From contig JAKSGN010000038.1 of NCBI GenBank assembly GCA_024180945.1, positions 2,170,001-2,234,000 of the forward strand: a stretch of DNA of 64,000 nt, read 5' to 3'. The DNA comes from Macrophomina tecta. Its lineage: Eukaryota > Ascomycota > Dothideomycetes > Botryosphaeriales > Botryosphaeriaceae. Every line of letters starts with the position of its first letter. Within the stretch, counting starts at the first letter, position 1. The notes below the pieces were generated by a model, which searched no databases, was not told where the DNA came from, and was given only the letters and a program-made list of their open reading frames with translations. Below, piece by piece: positions 46,559 through 57,423 of the stretch. The translations under genes were made by a program, and so were the position numbers.

Positions 46559-47262
46559 TTCCAGCGGTGAAGGAATGATTCAGCCAAATTGGCAAAGCGC
46601 TTGCTTACTGAGTTGTGACCTGCTGAAAAAATTATCTTGGTGGGGCTGCTTATGTTGACTTTCTTTTTGGGAATTGCGGGGGCCTATGGCGATTGGTGCT
46701 CTGGGGCGCAGCTGACGTTTGAGTGAGCCCTTTTATTTATTTTTTTTTTAAAAAAAAAGAAAAAGGCTGAAAGTACGGGGGAAGAGGAATTGGCCAACTC
46801 CTCAAGAATCATGACGCCCATTCATCACTCAGCTACTGACCCAGCGGTGCTGCTCGTGCTACTACGTCTGCTTCGTACCATGCATCCCTAACTATGTTCT
46901 CATAAGCGGCCTTCGACTAGCTCCGTCTTCCCGCGGAGTAGGCGGCCAAGTGTGACCGATTTTCATCACATGCGGGCCAATGACAGCAGCCCTCCTGCTT
47001 TGTGCGGGGGTTGAGACGCGGCACAAAGGAAAGCAATGCCTCGAAGAACCGATTGGAATAGTGACACATGGCTTGCATGCCTCCCAGCTTCGCGTGATAC
47101 ATCAATCTTCCAACGCACGCGTTAACTGTAAGCCACCGCGCCAAACTAAGCAGCAGAACCAAGACTCAGGTCACTGTGAAAGTCCGAATTTTCCATCTTT
47201 CGCCGCTTTGAGCTTTGATCTTCGTTATAACGGAGGGAAAGGGCCTTTGCTGAAGCTTCACC
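46559..47262. other. Intergenic, 0.7 kb
   Basis: No gene. A T9-A9-rich inverted element at about 46736-46760 could form an AT hairpin. The right part is the promoter of the lipase-like gene. Confidence 0.5.
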
Positions 47263-48916
47263 ATGTTGTGCACCAGTGTTAACTGGTGGCTGGCCCTTCT
47301 GCTACCCATCACCATCGCTCAAGAGACGGCACTACCAGGTCCCCAATGCGAGGACTTCGCTTCGTCTTGCAAGCTGTCCGCTGAGCAGATTTCCAAGGCC
47401 GACATCAGCGACATCATCGCCAAAAATGTAGAGATAGCCCTCAACTTTGAACGCAGCGATTGGGCGACAAACTCCGTTACCACTGACCCGTCCGTCAAAT
47501 TCTCTCCTGTCCACAAAACACTCTCGACTGATGTCTTCCCTACTATCCAGCGTCTACCGCATCCCTCGCAACTGGTCCTCCGATATTCCGGCGGGCACCC
47601 TTCTCTCAGTCGAAAATGTGACCAACAGTTCCCTTTACACACTTCCGCCAGCTGTCTCCCTCTCCCGGATAACCTATCAAACCACTACTCTCAACGACAC
47701 AAACATCCCCGCCTCCGCCTACATTCTGTGGCCATATCTCCCGCGCACATTCCGCAATACCACCGGCCTGCCCGTCGTCGGCTGGGCCCATGGCACCTCC
47801 GGCGTCCTCCCCGAATGCGCACCCTCGCACATCCGCAACCTCTGGTACCAGTAATCCGGCCCCTACATCATGGCACTCCAAGGCTACGTCGTCGTCGCGC
47901 CCGACTACGCCGGTCTGGGAGTCGGCAGCAGCAGCAGCAGCAGCATTTCGTCCCCTTTCTCCGAAGAACTCTCTAAAATAATCCATCCCTACCTCTCCTC
48001 CTTCTCCCACGCTAACGACCTCCTCTACTCGATCTGCGCCGCACAGTCCGCCTTCCCCAGTCTCTCACGTTCCTTCGTCACCATCGGCCACAGTCAAGGT
48101 GGCGGCGCAACATGGGCGCTCGCGACACTCGACAACTCCTCCACTCCCATCCCCGGCCACGTAAGTCTCCGCCGTCCTCATCCGCATGCCCATTCTCCCT
48201 ACCACCCTGTACCACCCTCGAGGAAAAAAAAAAAAAAAAAACAAACAAACAAACAGAACACCTCACAGCCAGACTAAACCCAGGCTACCAGCTCGGCACT
48301 GTTGCCGCCTCGCCCTCCCCGACAGGCCCGTCCTACCTCTCCGTCCTCGCCGCCGCCAGCCCGCTCCAACAGCTCGCTGGGCCCCTACCTGGCCTACGGC
48401 ACCCACGCCTCCTTTCCTGCGGCCACCGCTCCGCTGTCCGCCTTCCTCACGCCCGCCGCCCAGCGCCGCTGGGACCTCTTCACCGCCATGGGCGGCAGCA
48501 GCAGCAGCGTCGCCTCCGCGCTGTTCCCCTCCAGCGCGCGCACGCCCTGGCTGCTCGCCAGCACAGCGACGCACCCGGCCGCCCTCTCCGTCGCCTCGTC
48601 ATCCGACTACTCGCTCTACGAGGTGGGCACGCCGCTGCTCGTGCTGCAGGGACTCGCCGACCCGGTTGTGCTGCCGGAGTACACGCAACGGAGCGTGCAC
48701 GCGGCCTGCGCGGCGGCAGCGCAGAAGGGGAGCAGCGGGGCCGCGGTTGAGTATGTCGAGTTCGAAGGGACTACGCACACGCCGGTGATGTATGTGGGGC
48801 AGGGGGTGTGGCTGGAGTGGGTGGCGGCGAGATTTGAAGGGGGGGCGGAGGGCACGCATGCGGCGGATTCGATGTACTATTTGGAGCCAGCGAGGGAGGG
48901 ATATCAGGTTGCGTAA
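47263..48916 (+). pseudogene. Secreted lipase (LIP family), disrupted
   Basis: Exon pieces 47263-47489, 47551-48160 and from 48292 on keep phase across introns of 61 and 131 bp. Signal peptide MLCTSVNWWLALLLPITIAQ, then ERSDWATNSVTTDP-VYRIP, WAHGTSG, ALQGYVVVAPDYAGLG, nucleophile Ser in IGHSQGGG, GTVAASPSP, acid Asp in LQGLADPVVL and His in GTTHTPV: the secretory lipase family of alpha/beta hydrolases. Two lesions: an in-frame TAA at 47852-47854 between NLWYQ and SGPYIMALQ, and a one-base register change between about 48300 and 48385 (SVLAAASP in one frame, LGPYLAYGTHASF in the next). The rest is well kept, so loss is recent, or these are assembly errors or unusual recoding. No restored version is implied. 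Confidence 0.75.
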
Positions 48917-49425
48917 GAAGGGACCGGATTGGCGGGCGGGGCGCGGGCGGAGAAGTGGGTGGAGAAAAGGGGGACAGTGAATTCGGAAATTATATTCAGG
49001 GAGGTACAAACAGAAATATAGCGGAAGTTCCAATGCTTGCAACGAGGCTAGGAAGTGAGCGGAAGGACATCCAATTCAGCCAATGCGAGGGATATTCGTT
49101 GCCCGGGTGGAATTGAAAGCGTCCTGCGGCAGAAATGGTAAGAATCGATACACTTCCACCATTATGAAAGATAACTCGAGATGTATATAGCCAGATAAAA
49201 TTATTCAGATAGAAAAGACCGAAGGGAACTCACCGCACAGTCAATTTGAGACTCAAACGTATCCGTTGAAAGCGAGCAACGGAAGGCTAGCAGTGATCCA
49301 TAAATAGACCCTTCAGATAAGTCCCTCAATCGGGATATGGAATGTGAAGTTTTATGCAAGAACGTGAATAAAACCAAACGCCAGAGCGCTGCGCGTAGTG
49401 CAAAGAAGGAGCAAATAGACACTAG

Positions 49426-49452
49426 TTTTTTTTTTTTTTTTTTTTTTTTTTT
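49426..49452. repeat. Poly-T tract, 27 bases
   Basis: Uninterrupted run of 27 T, paired with an equally long A run 1 kb further right. Confidence 0.9.
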
Positions 49453-50433
49453 GATTTGGGGAATATCCACGCGATGGAGCACGTATGAAGGCACCCATGC
49501 CCTTTTCTACTTCAGTGCAAGGACACATCCGGACTGCTGATCATGATCCCGGAGATCTGTCTAGGTGTGGGCACCTTTGAGCGCGCACCTGCAGAGTTGC
49601 GCTGAGGTCTTGTGGTTTCTCACACAACAGCGCATAAATGGACCGTGCCAACACGGTATAGGCGAGCGCAAATATTTCGAGCTAACTAGAAGGCAGGGCG
49701 TGGTAGGTCAGCATTGCAATTTGGGCGATGAGCCAGATGGCTTGGAAGACAGCCAGCCCTCTGCTCTTCCATCCAATGCGATTAAGTGCTCGCACTGCAA
49801 GAACCCTATTAGATACAACCCTCGCGGCATAGCAAGATTAAAACTGGTATCCAAGGTTGCGTTGACTCCGCATACCCACGGCACTCCTTACCAAAGCAAT
49901 GAATGGCGAGATTCGTTAACAGGATTCGCAAGAAGGGAAGAATGAAGCGGCGCCTTGGCGGAGAGCCAACATTAGGGCAATCACGCACATCCCAAAATAA
50001 CACATAATCAGAAGAAATCACGACGCGCAAGTGCTGGTAGGCAGTTTCACATTCTCGCACTCACTTCACCACAACCCGCAGTAATCAGCAATCGGTAGCT
50101 AGCCATAAAATACGCATAGGAAAGGGAACCTCCCCAACTGAAAATAAAAATAAAGGTACGCGCGCGGCATCGGGGGAAATCGTGTGCATACTGCGTTTGG
50201 GCAAATCCGAAGTAAGAGAAAGCGTGAAAGACGTTAGGACCAAGATCCACATCAACTCAATGTCCATTAAATAAGAAAGACAAATGGTATAAAGAAAAGG
50301 AAAGCGTAGGCTAACAAAATCGGTGGAGAGTTTAAGAGATGATAAAGAAAGCAGAAGGCAATAGGCATGGGAATACGTAGAACCGCTTCCAGTAATGACA
50401 GTGCGGACGATGGTCAGTGAGCAGAGCTCCGTT

Positions 50434-50460
<27 letters not shown>
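50434..50460. repeat. Poly-A tract, 27 bases
   Basis: Uninterrupted run of 27 A, about 300 bp past the 3' end of the large disordered-protein gene. Confidence 0.9.
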
Positions 50461-50464
<4 letters not shown>

Positions 50465-50756
50465 CGGAATGAATGAACGCCGGACCACTTTCCGTCTAAT
50501 CCCCAAGAACAATGCCTCCGTCTTTTGGGTATAAGAACTCCATCATCCGCCCGCTTCGGTAGAACGAAGGTGGTCTAAGAATCAAAGAAATGAAAAGATG
50601 ACAGTGTAGAAAAAAGGGATATCGAGCAAATGAAAACAAATATGAGATGTGTAAAGAGTGGACCCGGTCTGCAGCGTTCTTGCATATTATGCAGAGCTGG
50701 GAGATTGGATATTAATGTGCGGCTTGTGACCGCAAGATGGATTAATTTTTTGAACC

Positions 50757-53700
50757 TCAGTCCTTCAGGCCGAAGGCCTTCCTCAACATCGGGAACTTTT
50801 TCTTCTTCCCGCTCCGTCCAATGGCCACATTACCGACAGGCTCCGATTCAGCAGTTTCTCCACCGGTGCTCTGACGCTTACCGAGACGTGGCCTTGCTGG
50901 AGATCCATCGGACGTTGTAGGCCGTACCGACGCTTTGCTTGGCACCTCATCCGGGATTGGTGGTGGAAGAGGCCAGGATTCAGATGTGCGGCGACCTTGA
51001 GAATTGCGACGTTGAAGCTTCGAGCTGGGAGACGCAGGAGTGACTGGGGGGGAGTCCACACCAGCCGCCTGCGGCTGGACATCGACGGAGCCGCGGCGCT
51101 TCTTGCCCAAGCCAAAAAAGCTACGCTTCTCTTTACGGGGTGAAGCAATCGGAGAATCGGTGGCGTATTTGCTGTCGCGTAATGAGCCTTGGAGACCCAC
51201 ACCATTAGTGAGACCGTTCGTCGGAGCAACGGCAGAGCCTTTCTCAACGCCCCTGGAAGAAATAGCCTGTGGTGGAGAGGAGGGTCCTTCAGTATCGCTT
51301 GCCTCATCTTCGAGCTCTGTCGAATCCCCATCTTCTTCGCCCTTTGCGCGTGGAATACCTCGCACGGGCCGCAACTCAGAAGGCAGTTGTGGCACATCGT
51401 CCTCGTCGTCAGAGTCCGCAAAGCGAGAGCGGAAGGTAGGTAAGCGGCCACCATCCTCGTCATCGCTCGAATCATCGTAACGGGACTGGAACCGTGACGA
51501 GGTTGACTTAAGTGGCGCAGACACGGGCTTGGCGGAGGCCTTTCCTGCTGAGTATCTGGACGATTTACTCGGTGGCGGACCTTGTCCGCGAGGAGTAGAG
51601 TGTGAAGAGTCCAGAGTGCTGACCATTGGCTTGCGTTTCCCAAACAAAGAGCCGGTTGGGGACAATGACCGAATACTCAGTCTCGAAGAACGATGGGCGG
51701 TTGCAGGAGATGCCGTGCGTTGCGAAGGCGCTGACACGGGTGCGCCAACCCTCGGCGAAGGCCCAGAGCGCATGCTTCGGCGTAACGTGTATTTTCCCTC
51801 TGCTGTGGATGATGGTGCGCGGCGTTGTCGCCTGAAACTGCTGTCCGATGCGTCTGAGCTGTTCGACAAGGTCCGCCCAAGAGCTGGCGGCAGTGAAACC
51901 TGATTCGATCCCACTGGGCCAACAGGGATGGAGCTCCGTCCACGCGGTGCTGCGGCCACTTGTGTTGACGGAAGCGGAATGTTCTTCTTCTGAAGAGCGC
52001 CTTTTGGCTCTCGAGTTGGAACTGTGGAGTCACTGTGTCGCGAAGCAGCAAGGCCCGTGGGTTCACCCCTCATGGATGTCCGCATCGGTCGACGCGTGGT
52101 CTGTCCGGAAGGTCCCTCGGCTTGTCTTTCTTGCTTCTCGGCACGCATGGTCGTTCTCAAGGCCGGCTTCTTCGGCTGAGGTGCTTCACGCGCTTGGAGC
52201 CGCAGTGATGACTTTTTCGCAGGCTCGACAGCCACGGCCACAGGCTCTGGAACGACCGTCGCCTTCTTCTTCGGCTTAGGCGATTTGAGAATCGGAGCCG
52301 CATCGAACTCGAGTGCAGCAGCTTTCGGTGTCAACTTGGGCTTATGTTCCGCCCCCTTCGAGCCTTCCTTCTGCTGCATTTTCTTTGCATCTTTCTCAAT
52401 CTTAGGAGCACTGGCTTCTTCCACAAAGGAGGGCTCCTTTGGTTTCTGCGCAAGAGGACTTTCTGGGATCGTAGCCAGTTGGCTTTCCTGGGACGGCGGT
52501 ACAACAGGGCTGTCAACAATAGCATCTAACGAAGCGAACCCGCCCTCAAACTCCGAGAGGTCCTCCGCAGCATCACTGTAGATACTGCTATTATCGTCAG
52601 AGCTGTCTTCCTCCTGAGAATGATCCAAGTAGTGGTCAACACTTTGACGGGACTCGACTGGCTGAAGGTCCTTGGCCGAGAATACTTGAAACTGCCCGCC
52701 TTGAACCGGTTCAGTGTCTCCGGACTGTTCGTGCGAGGCTAGCGAGGCAGTTGTAGTTGCTAGGCTCTCATCGAAAGAGCTCTCGTCTGGATCGGACCAT
52801 GCGCCAGGCATCTCGAATGCTGGCTCTTGGTTCTCGGCCTCCGTTCCTGGCGTCGCCGGCTGTACTGCAATCTGTGGAACTTCAATGGCAGGCGAAGCCT
52901 CAGCTGATTTTTTCTCAGGTATGCTGGGAAGGTGGGTAGCTCCATTGCCGCGCGCTTTAATCCCAAGACCTTCAACCTCCTTTCCTGACTCCATCTCTTC
53001 TTCGTCAATGCTCGATGCAGTATCATCAGAAACATAGCCAGTCCCCTCCACAGAAGTGACCTCAGGTGCGCTAGGCTCGTCCGTTCCTTTGACGTATTTC
53101 CTGGCCTCGAAATCTCTAGCAATAACACCGCCGACAGCATGGTCGCTTGACGCTTCAAGAGGTTCTGCCATTGTGATTATTGAGTTTGACATGGACGGGA
53201 CGGTTTCTGTGACCTTCTCAGCAATCTCCTCGTCGACGGGACGACGCTCTCTTCTGATGCTTCCAAAAGAGGGTAAGGCAGGTCTGGGCTTCATAATATC
53301 ATCCAGGTCATCATCCATACCCTGTAATGTCCTGCCACTCCGTCGGGAGGAGTCTAAGCCGACAGGTGACCCAGGAGAAGATGGCGAGTCTTCACCCCGA
53401 GTAAGACTATCATCAAAGCTGACTCGGGTACCTCTTTTCTTCCGAGGACTTGGCTTGTAACCGTCGTAGGAGCCAGCATCAGAGCTGACGTCCGAGTTTG
53501 CTCGACCAGTAATATTGAAAGCGACAGGTGAGCTTGTCCTGATTGAGGAGGACGGCGAATGCTTGAGCGCTGATTTCGCGGGTGAGGTCGACCTTGGAGG
53601 AGGCTGGTGTTTGATCCCGTTTGAGATATCCACAGCTGTTGGCGCGAAATGTGCCGATCGGGCTGGACTCAGTGAGGCTTGTCTTTCGTGAGATACTGTC

Positions 53701-54971
53701 CGCGCAGAAGCAGGTGTAAGCTTCTCGGTCTTCCCACCACGCCCAATGCGCTGATCGGCAAGCGGGCTCGTTGCTTGGACCTCCTGTTTCGGGCTTGACT
53801 TGTTTGCGGGCGCTTCCACTCTGACCAATTGATCTACAGACTCTGCCCTCTCAGCCTGCTCTTCCACTTCTGGGTTTTCCATGACGGTGGAGGGTTGTCT
53901 GACAAGTCCAGGTGCTCTCATTCGTGAGCCAGACCCATCGGATTCAATTGAGCTGTCGGAAAGGACTGAGCTTTGCGGACTTTGGGGGCTAGGAGGAAGA
54001 TCTGTAGCCGGTACGGAAACGGGCGGCGACTGCGCCCGAGTAGCTGGCGGAGACTCTGCCGCTATAGCGCTCCCCGCTGGCTTACTGCCCATGCTCCCTT
54101 CAGATAGATGACTTCCTACCTCGCTGGGCGCTCTCTTTTTCCTCTTTTTCGCTACAGGCGCGTTCGCAGCACTCTGTATCGACTGCTCCAACCCCTTCGT
54201 ATCCACGGCCGGGGTTTTTGAGGCAATTGGCGCTGTCGAACGAATATCTTGCCTCGGCTTCTGCTCACTCATGACCGGAGTGGTGAACCAGCCGCTGTGG
54301 CTTGTCTTGGTCGTGGGTGGGCTTGACGGAGGAGTTACTCGAGGCGACATGGGCCTTGAGAAATTAATAGACGCCCTTTGGCTCAATTCTTTCCCGTGGT
54401 CCGAGGCCGTGGATATGCGCAGTCCCTGTCCTGCAGCTCCTCCTGTGCTTCGATCTCCTAGCTTGCTCGCGCTTGTGACCGCTTCGCTGGCAGCGCGTCG
54501 GTGTTGGGGGGCTGGCGAGAGCTCCTTTGGAATCGCTGGCACTGGAGGTGCGTTAGCATCCGCAGGAGGCGATACCCTGGCCCTTCCCGATGGTGATGGC
54601 GAACGAAAAGTTCTCTCACTCATAGAACCGGCACTGGGCTGTCGCCGCACGGCGGGAGCACTGGCGGCGCTTGCCCCGGATCCCCTCCTCTGCATGCGCT
54701 TGGTTTGGATGCTGCCCACGGGAACGGGCGAGGTGCTGTGGGTACGCAGGGCGGCCGCAGCGGCAGCCGAGGAGAGGGACGCGTTGGAGTTCACATTCTT
54801 GAGGAACGCTTGACTGGCAGCGAGGGCAGCGGTCGGGGTGGGGTTTGTGGGAGTACGGTTCGGGGGCTACACAGATCACAGCAAGTCAGTATCCATTCAA
54901 GGGCGTGGCACGAGTGGGAGCACGCCGGCGCATACCGGGTTCGAGGTCGCCCGGCGGCGCGATCGGAACAT
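50757..54971 (-). CDS. Large disordered conserved fungal protein
   Basis: Exons in transcript order 54971-54936 (12 codons, MFRSRRRATSNP) and 54866-50757; intron 69 bp; 1,381 residues. The short first exon has a good context (CCACCATGT) and joins in phase to PPNRTPTNP. The protein is Ser/Pro/Glu-rich and lacks any globular domain I can name. Conserved-looking islands are the N-terminal segment around ASQAFLKN...SNASLSSAAAAAALR and QTKRMQRRGS, paired acidic repeats (SRYDDSSDDEDG and SRFADSDDEDDVPQL), and a basic C-terminus KKKKFPMLRKAFGLKD. Many SP/TP sites suggest phosphoregulation. From memory, filamentous ascomycetes share proteins with this N-terminus, function unknown; a scaffold role is only a guess. 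Confidence 0.85.
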
Positions 54972-56154
54972 GGTGGATTGAGTGAGCAGCAGGCCGTTGC
55001 TAGCTCGTCATAGCAGCCGGTGGGCGAAGGGCGGTGGTGTTGCGGAAGCAAGGGCTCAGCGGGTTGATGTCATGGGGGAAGCGGATGTGCTGGACAGGCT
55101 AAAGGAGTGGAACGCGACAAGTGCCGCGCCTGACACGAGCAGCGGCAGGTGAAACGCAGAGCACCGGCAGCGCACGAGGCCCTGAGACGAAGAGGGCGCT
55201 GCGAGCGGAGCAGGGGAGCGAGGAGATGCGGAGGAGAGGGTCTCGGCGGGCGATCAGCGGCGACGTGTGGTGTTGAAGTGGGCTCGCCGGAAGAGAGGAA
55301 AGCTTGCGCCCCAGGATCGTCATCAAGGGTGCCAGCACTGGGCGTGTCGTCATAAGCAGCTGGAGCGCCGTCGTCGCCCATTTCAATCATTACCTTTACG
55401 GCAGCGCTCGTCCGTCACTAACGGCATTTGTGCGCCGGCTCGAGAAAAAGAGACGCCGGCGGCACAGCATTGCAGCGTTTCGCCGGCCATCCCAGCGCAG
55501 CGAAACGCTTTGGAAACAGCGCCAGGCAAGACCCTCGCAGCGAGTGGATGGCATGCATCCACGACTGCGGGGGCTGGAGGCGCGCGGCGCCCCAGGTTTT
55601 GCGCGTACCTGGCCCGGGTACGTACCAGTACCTTGCGTGCATTCACAATGTCCGCTCACGTCACAGTTCGCGGCGGCGGCACTGGCCCCCGGGGGGTGCT
55701 GAGGGCGCGCCGGCGGGACCGATGGCCTTAAGGTTTGCTAGCTATGGCACCGCATTGGAGGCTAGCATCATCCCCACAAATCAAATTGACCCATGGCGGC
55801 GAAGGGACGAATCCTGTGCAGCGTCGGCCGATTCGGATGCCTGCGAAACACCACCTAGAACCCGTGTGTTCCACGGCTCTGACGAGGAGTGCCAGTTCTC
55901 AGTCCGCTCCCCGCCAACCGCTGCGATGACTGCAGTGCAGATCGTACGTGGTCCCGCGTGCGCATGCGCGTGCCCTGCCTGTCAGGGTCTCTGCCTTAAG
56001 CACATAATTACCCTCCCCGCAGTTTCCCTCCCGAACCAGAGTGTTCTGCTGCAACTGCTTTTTTTTTTTTTTGCTACATGATTGCTGAGCAACCAGGCCT
56101 CCTGGTCTTGAATGCTCCCGCTACACCTCCAGCGACACTGACTGACCTCCACCG
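54972..56154. other. GC-rich divergent promoter region
   Basis: 1.2 kb between the disordered-protein gene and the epoxide hydrolase. Open frames up to 217 codons exist but overlap in several registers without motifs, as expected at this base composition. A T13 run precedes the hydrolase. Confidence 0.5.
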
Positions 56155-57423
56155 ATGCCCTATTCCCTGGGCCAACCAATCCTAAGCTTGCAATATCCCC
56201 TTCATTCCTCCGACTCCACCATGGCTCTCTCTGAGACCGGGGTCGCACAGAACGCAGAGGACCTCCCGCCGCTTCCTCTCCCTTCAGGTGTCACTTCGCG
56301 CCAGGTGCCAGGCAATCCTGCCGGCCTTTCATTCCACATCCTCGAAGCTGGCTTCGATCCTACTCGCACAAAACCGCTCATCCTTCTTCTCCACGGCTAT
56401 CCCGAGCTCGCGTTCTCGTGGCGCAAGGTTATGCGACCTCTCTCTTCGGCCGGCTTCTACGTGGTGGCAGTCGATCAACGCGGCTACGGGCGGACAACAG
56501 GCTGGGACACCTCTCCATACTCTACTGTTGACCTCTCTCAGTTCACCATGACGCGGCTAGTCGGGGACATGCTTGTGCTAGTCTCGGCTCTGGGCTACGA
56601 AGAGGTCCGCTGCGTCGTCGGTCACGACTTCGGAGCCGTCAGCGCCAGCTTCTGCGCCTTGATGCGGCCGGACGTGTTCAAGAGCGTCATCATGATGAGC
56701 CACCCGTTCAAGCCTCCGCCTGCTCTGCCATTCAACAGCGCGAACCTGCCACCGTCAGAGCAACAACAGGCAGACATGATAGTCGGGCGAGACATCCAAG
56801 ACGGGCTCGCCTCGCTTGACCCACCGCGCATGCACTACAAGTGGTACAACAGCACGGCGCAGGCAGCTCAGGACTGGGGCAACCCACCTCAAGGCCTGAA
56901 GATGTTCTTGCGCGGATACTTCCATCTGAAGAGTGCTGACTGGGACATCAACAAGCCACATCCCCTGCAGGATTGGAGTGCATCCGAGCTGGCCAAGATG
57001 CCGGAATACTACATCATGCCGCTCTCGGCGAGTATGCCTGACGTGGTTGCTTCCAATATGGCGAACGAGGACGTGCGGGCGACCGAGAAGTGGTTGTCGG
57101 ATGAGGACATCGGAGTATACGTCGGCGAATGGGAGCGCAATGGATTCCAAGGCGCACTGAACTGGTACCGCTGCCAGACTGACCCGAAGCAGACGCGCGA
57201 TCTTCATCTCTTCGCAGGGAAGAAGATTGACGTTCCGAGCAAATTCATAACGGGAATAGCCGATTGGGGCAATTATCAGGTGCCTGGAGCGCTGGAGAGC
57301 TACCCGCAAAGCTGCAGCGACTTCAGGGGTGTGTCGTTTGTGGACAATGCCGGACATTGGCCTCAGCAGGAGCAGCCACAGCTCGTTGTCGAGAAGATCC
57401 TGAGATTCGTGACGAGCCTGTAG
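56155..57423 (+). CDS. Alpha/beta-fold epoxide hydrolase
   Basis: Single exon, 422 residues from 56155; a second ATG at 56221 (CCACCATGG, residue 23) has the stronger start context and may be the real one. Oxyanion motif HGYPELAFSWR, VDQRGYGRT, nucleophile Asp158 in VGHDFGAVSA, lid Tyr in NWYRC, a late Asp in GIADWG and base His in AGHWPQQEQP: the full soluble epoxide hydrolase set. It adds water to epoxides through an aspartyl ester; fungal members act in detoxification or lipid and secondary metabolism. No secretion signal or C-terminal SKL (it ends TSL). Intronless, with third-position GC similar to its neighbours. Confidence 0.92.
   Translation: MPYSLGQPILSLQYPLHSSDSTMALSETGVAQNAEDLPPLPLPSGVTSRQVPGNPAGLSFHILEAGFDPTRTKPLILLLHGYPELAFSWRKVMRPLSSAGFYVVAVDQRGYGRTTGWDTSPYSTVDLSQFTMTRLVGDMLVLVSALGYEEVRCVVGHDFGAVSASFCALMRPDVFKSVIMMSHPFKPPPALPFNSANLPPSEQQQADMIVGRDIQDGLASLDPPRMHYKWYNSTAQAAQDWGNPPQGLKMFLRGYFHLKSADWDINKPHPLQDWSASELAKMPEYYIMPLSASMPDVVASNMANEDVRATEKWLSDEDIGVYVGEWERNGFQGALNWYRCQTDPKQTRDLHLFAGKKIDVPSKFITGIADWGNYQVPGALESYPQSCSDFRGVSFVDNAGHWPQQEQPQLVVEKILRFVTSL

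Larger units (their letters stand above)
48917..50756. other. Intergenic, 1.8 kb, bounded by T27 and A27 tracts
   Basis: Convergent region with no supported gene. Open frames are under 130 codons and motif-free. Contains T27 (49426-49452) and A27 (50434-50460). Confidence 0.5.

Noticed and set aside
33743..48916. A classical secondary-metabolite cluster with a backbone enzyme
   Set aside because: No PKS, NRPS, terpene synthase or prenyltransferase motif in any frame; only tailoring-type genes are present.
55428..56081. 217-codon plus-strand frame before the epoxide hydrolase
   Set aside because: Competes with overlapping frames in both directions, no recognisable features.
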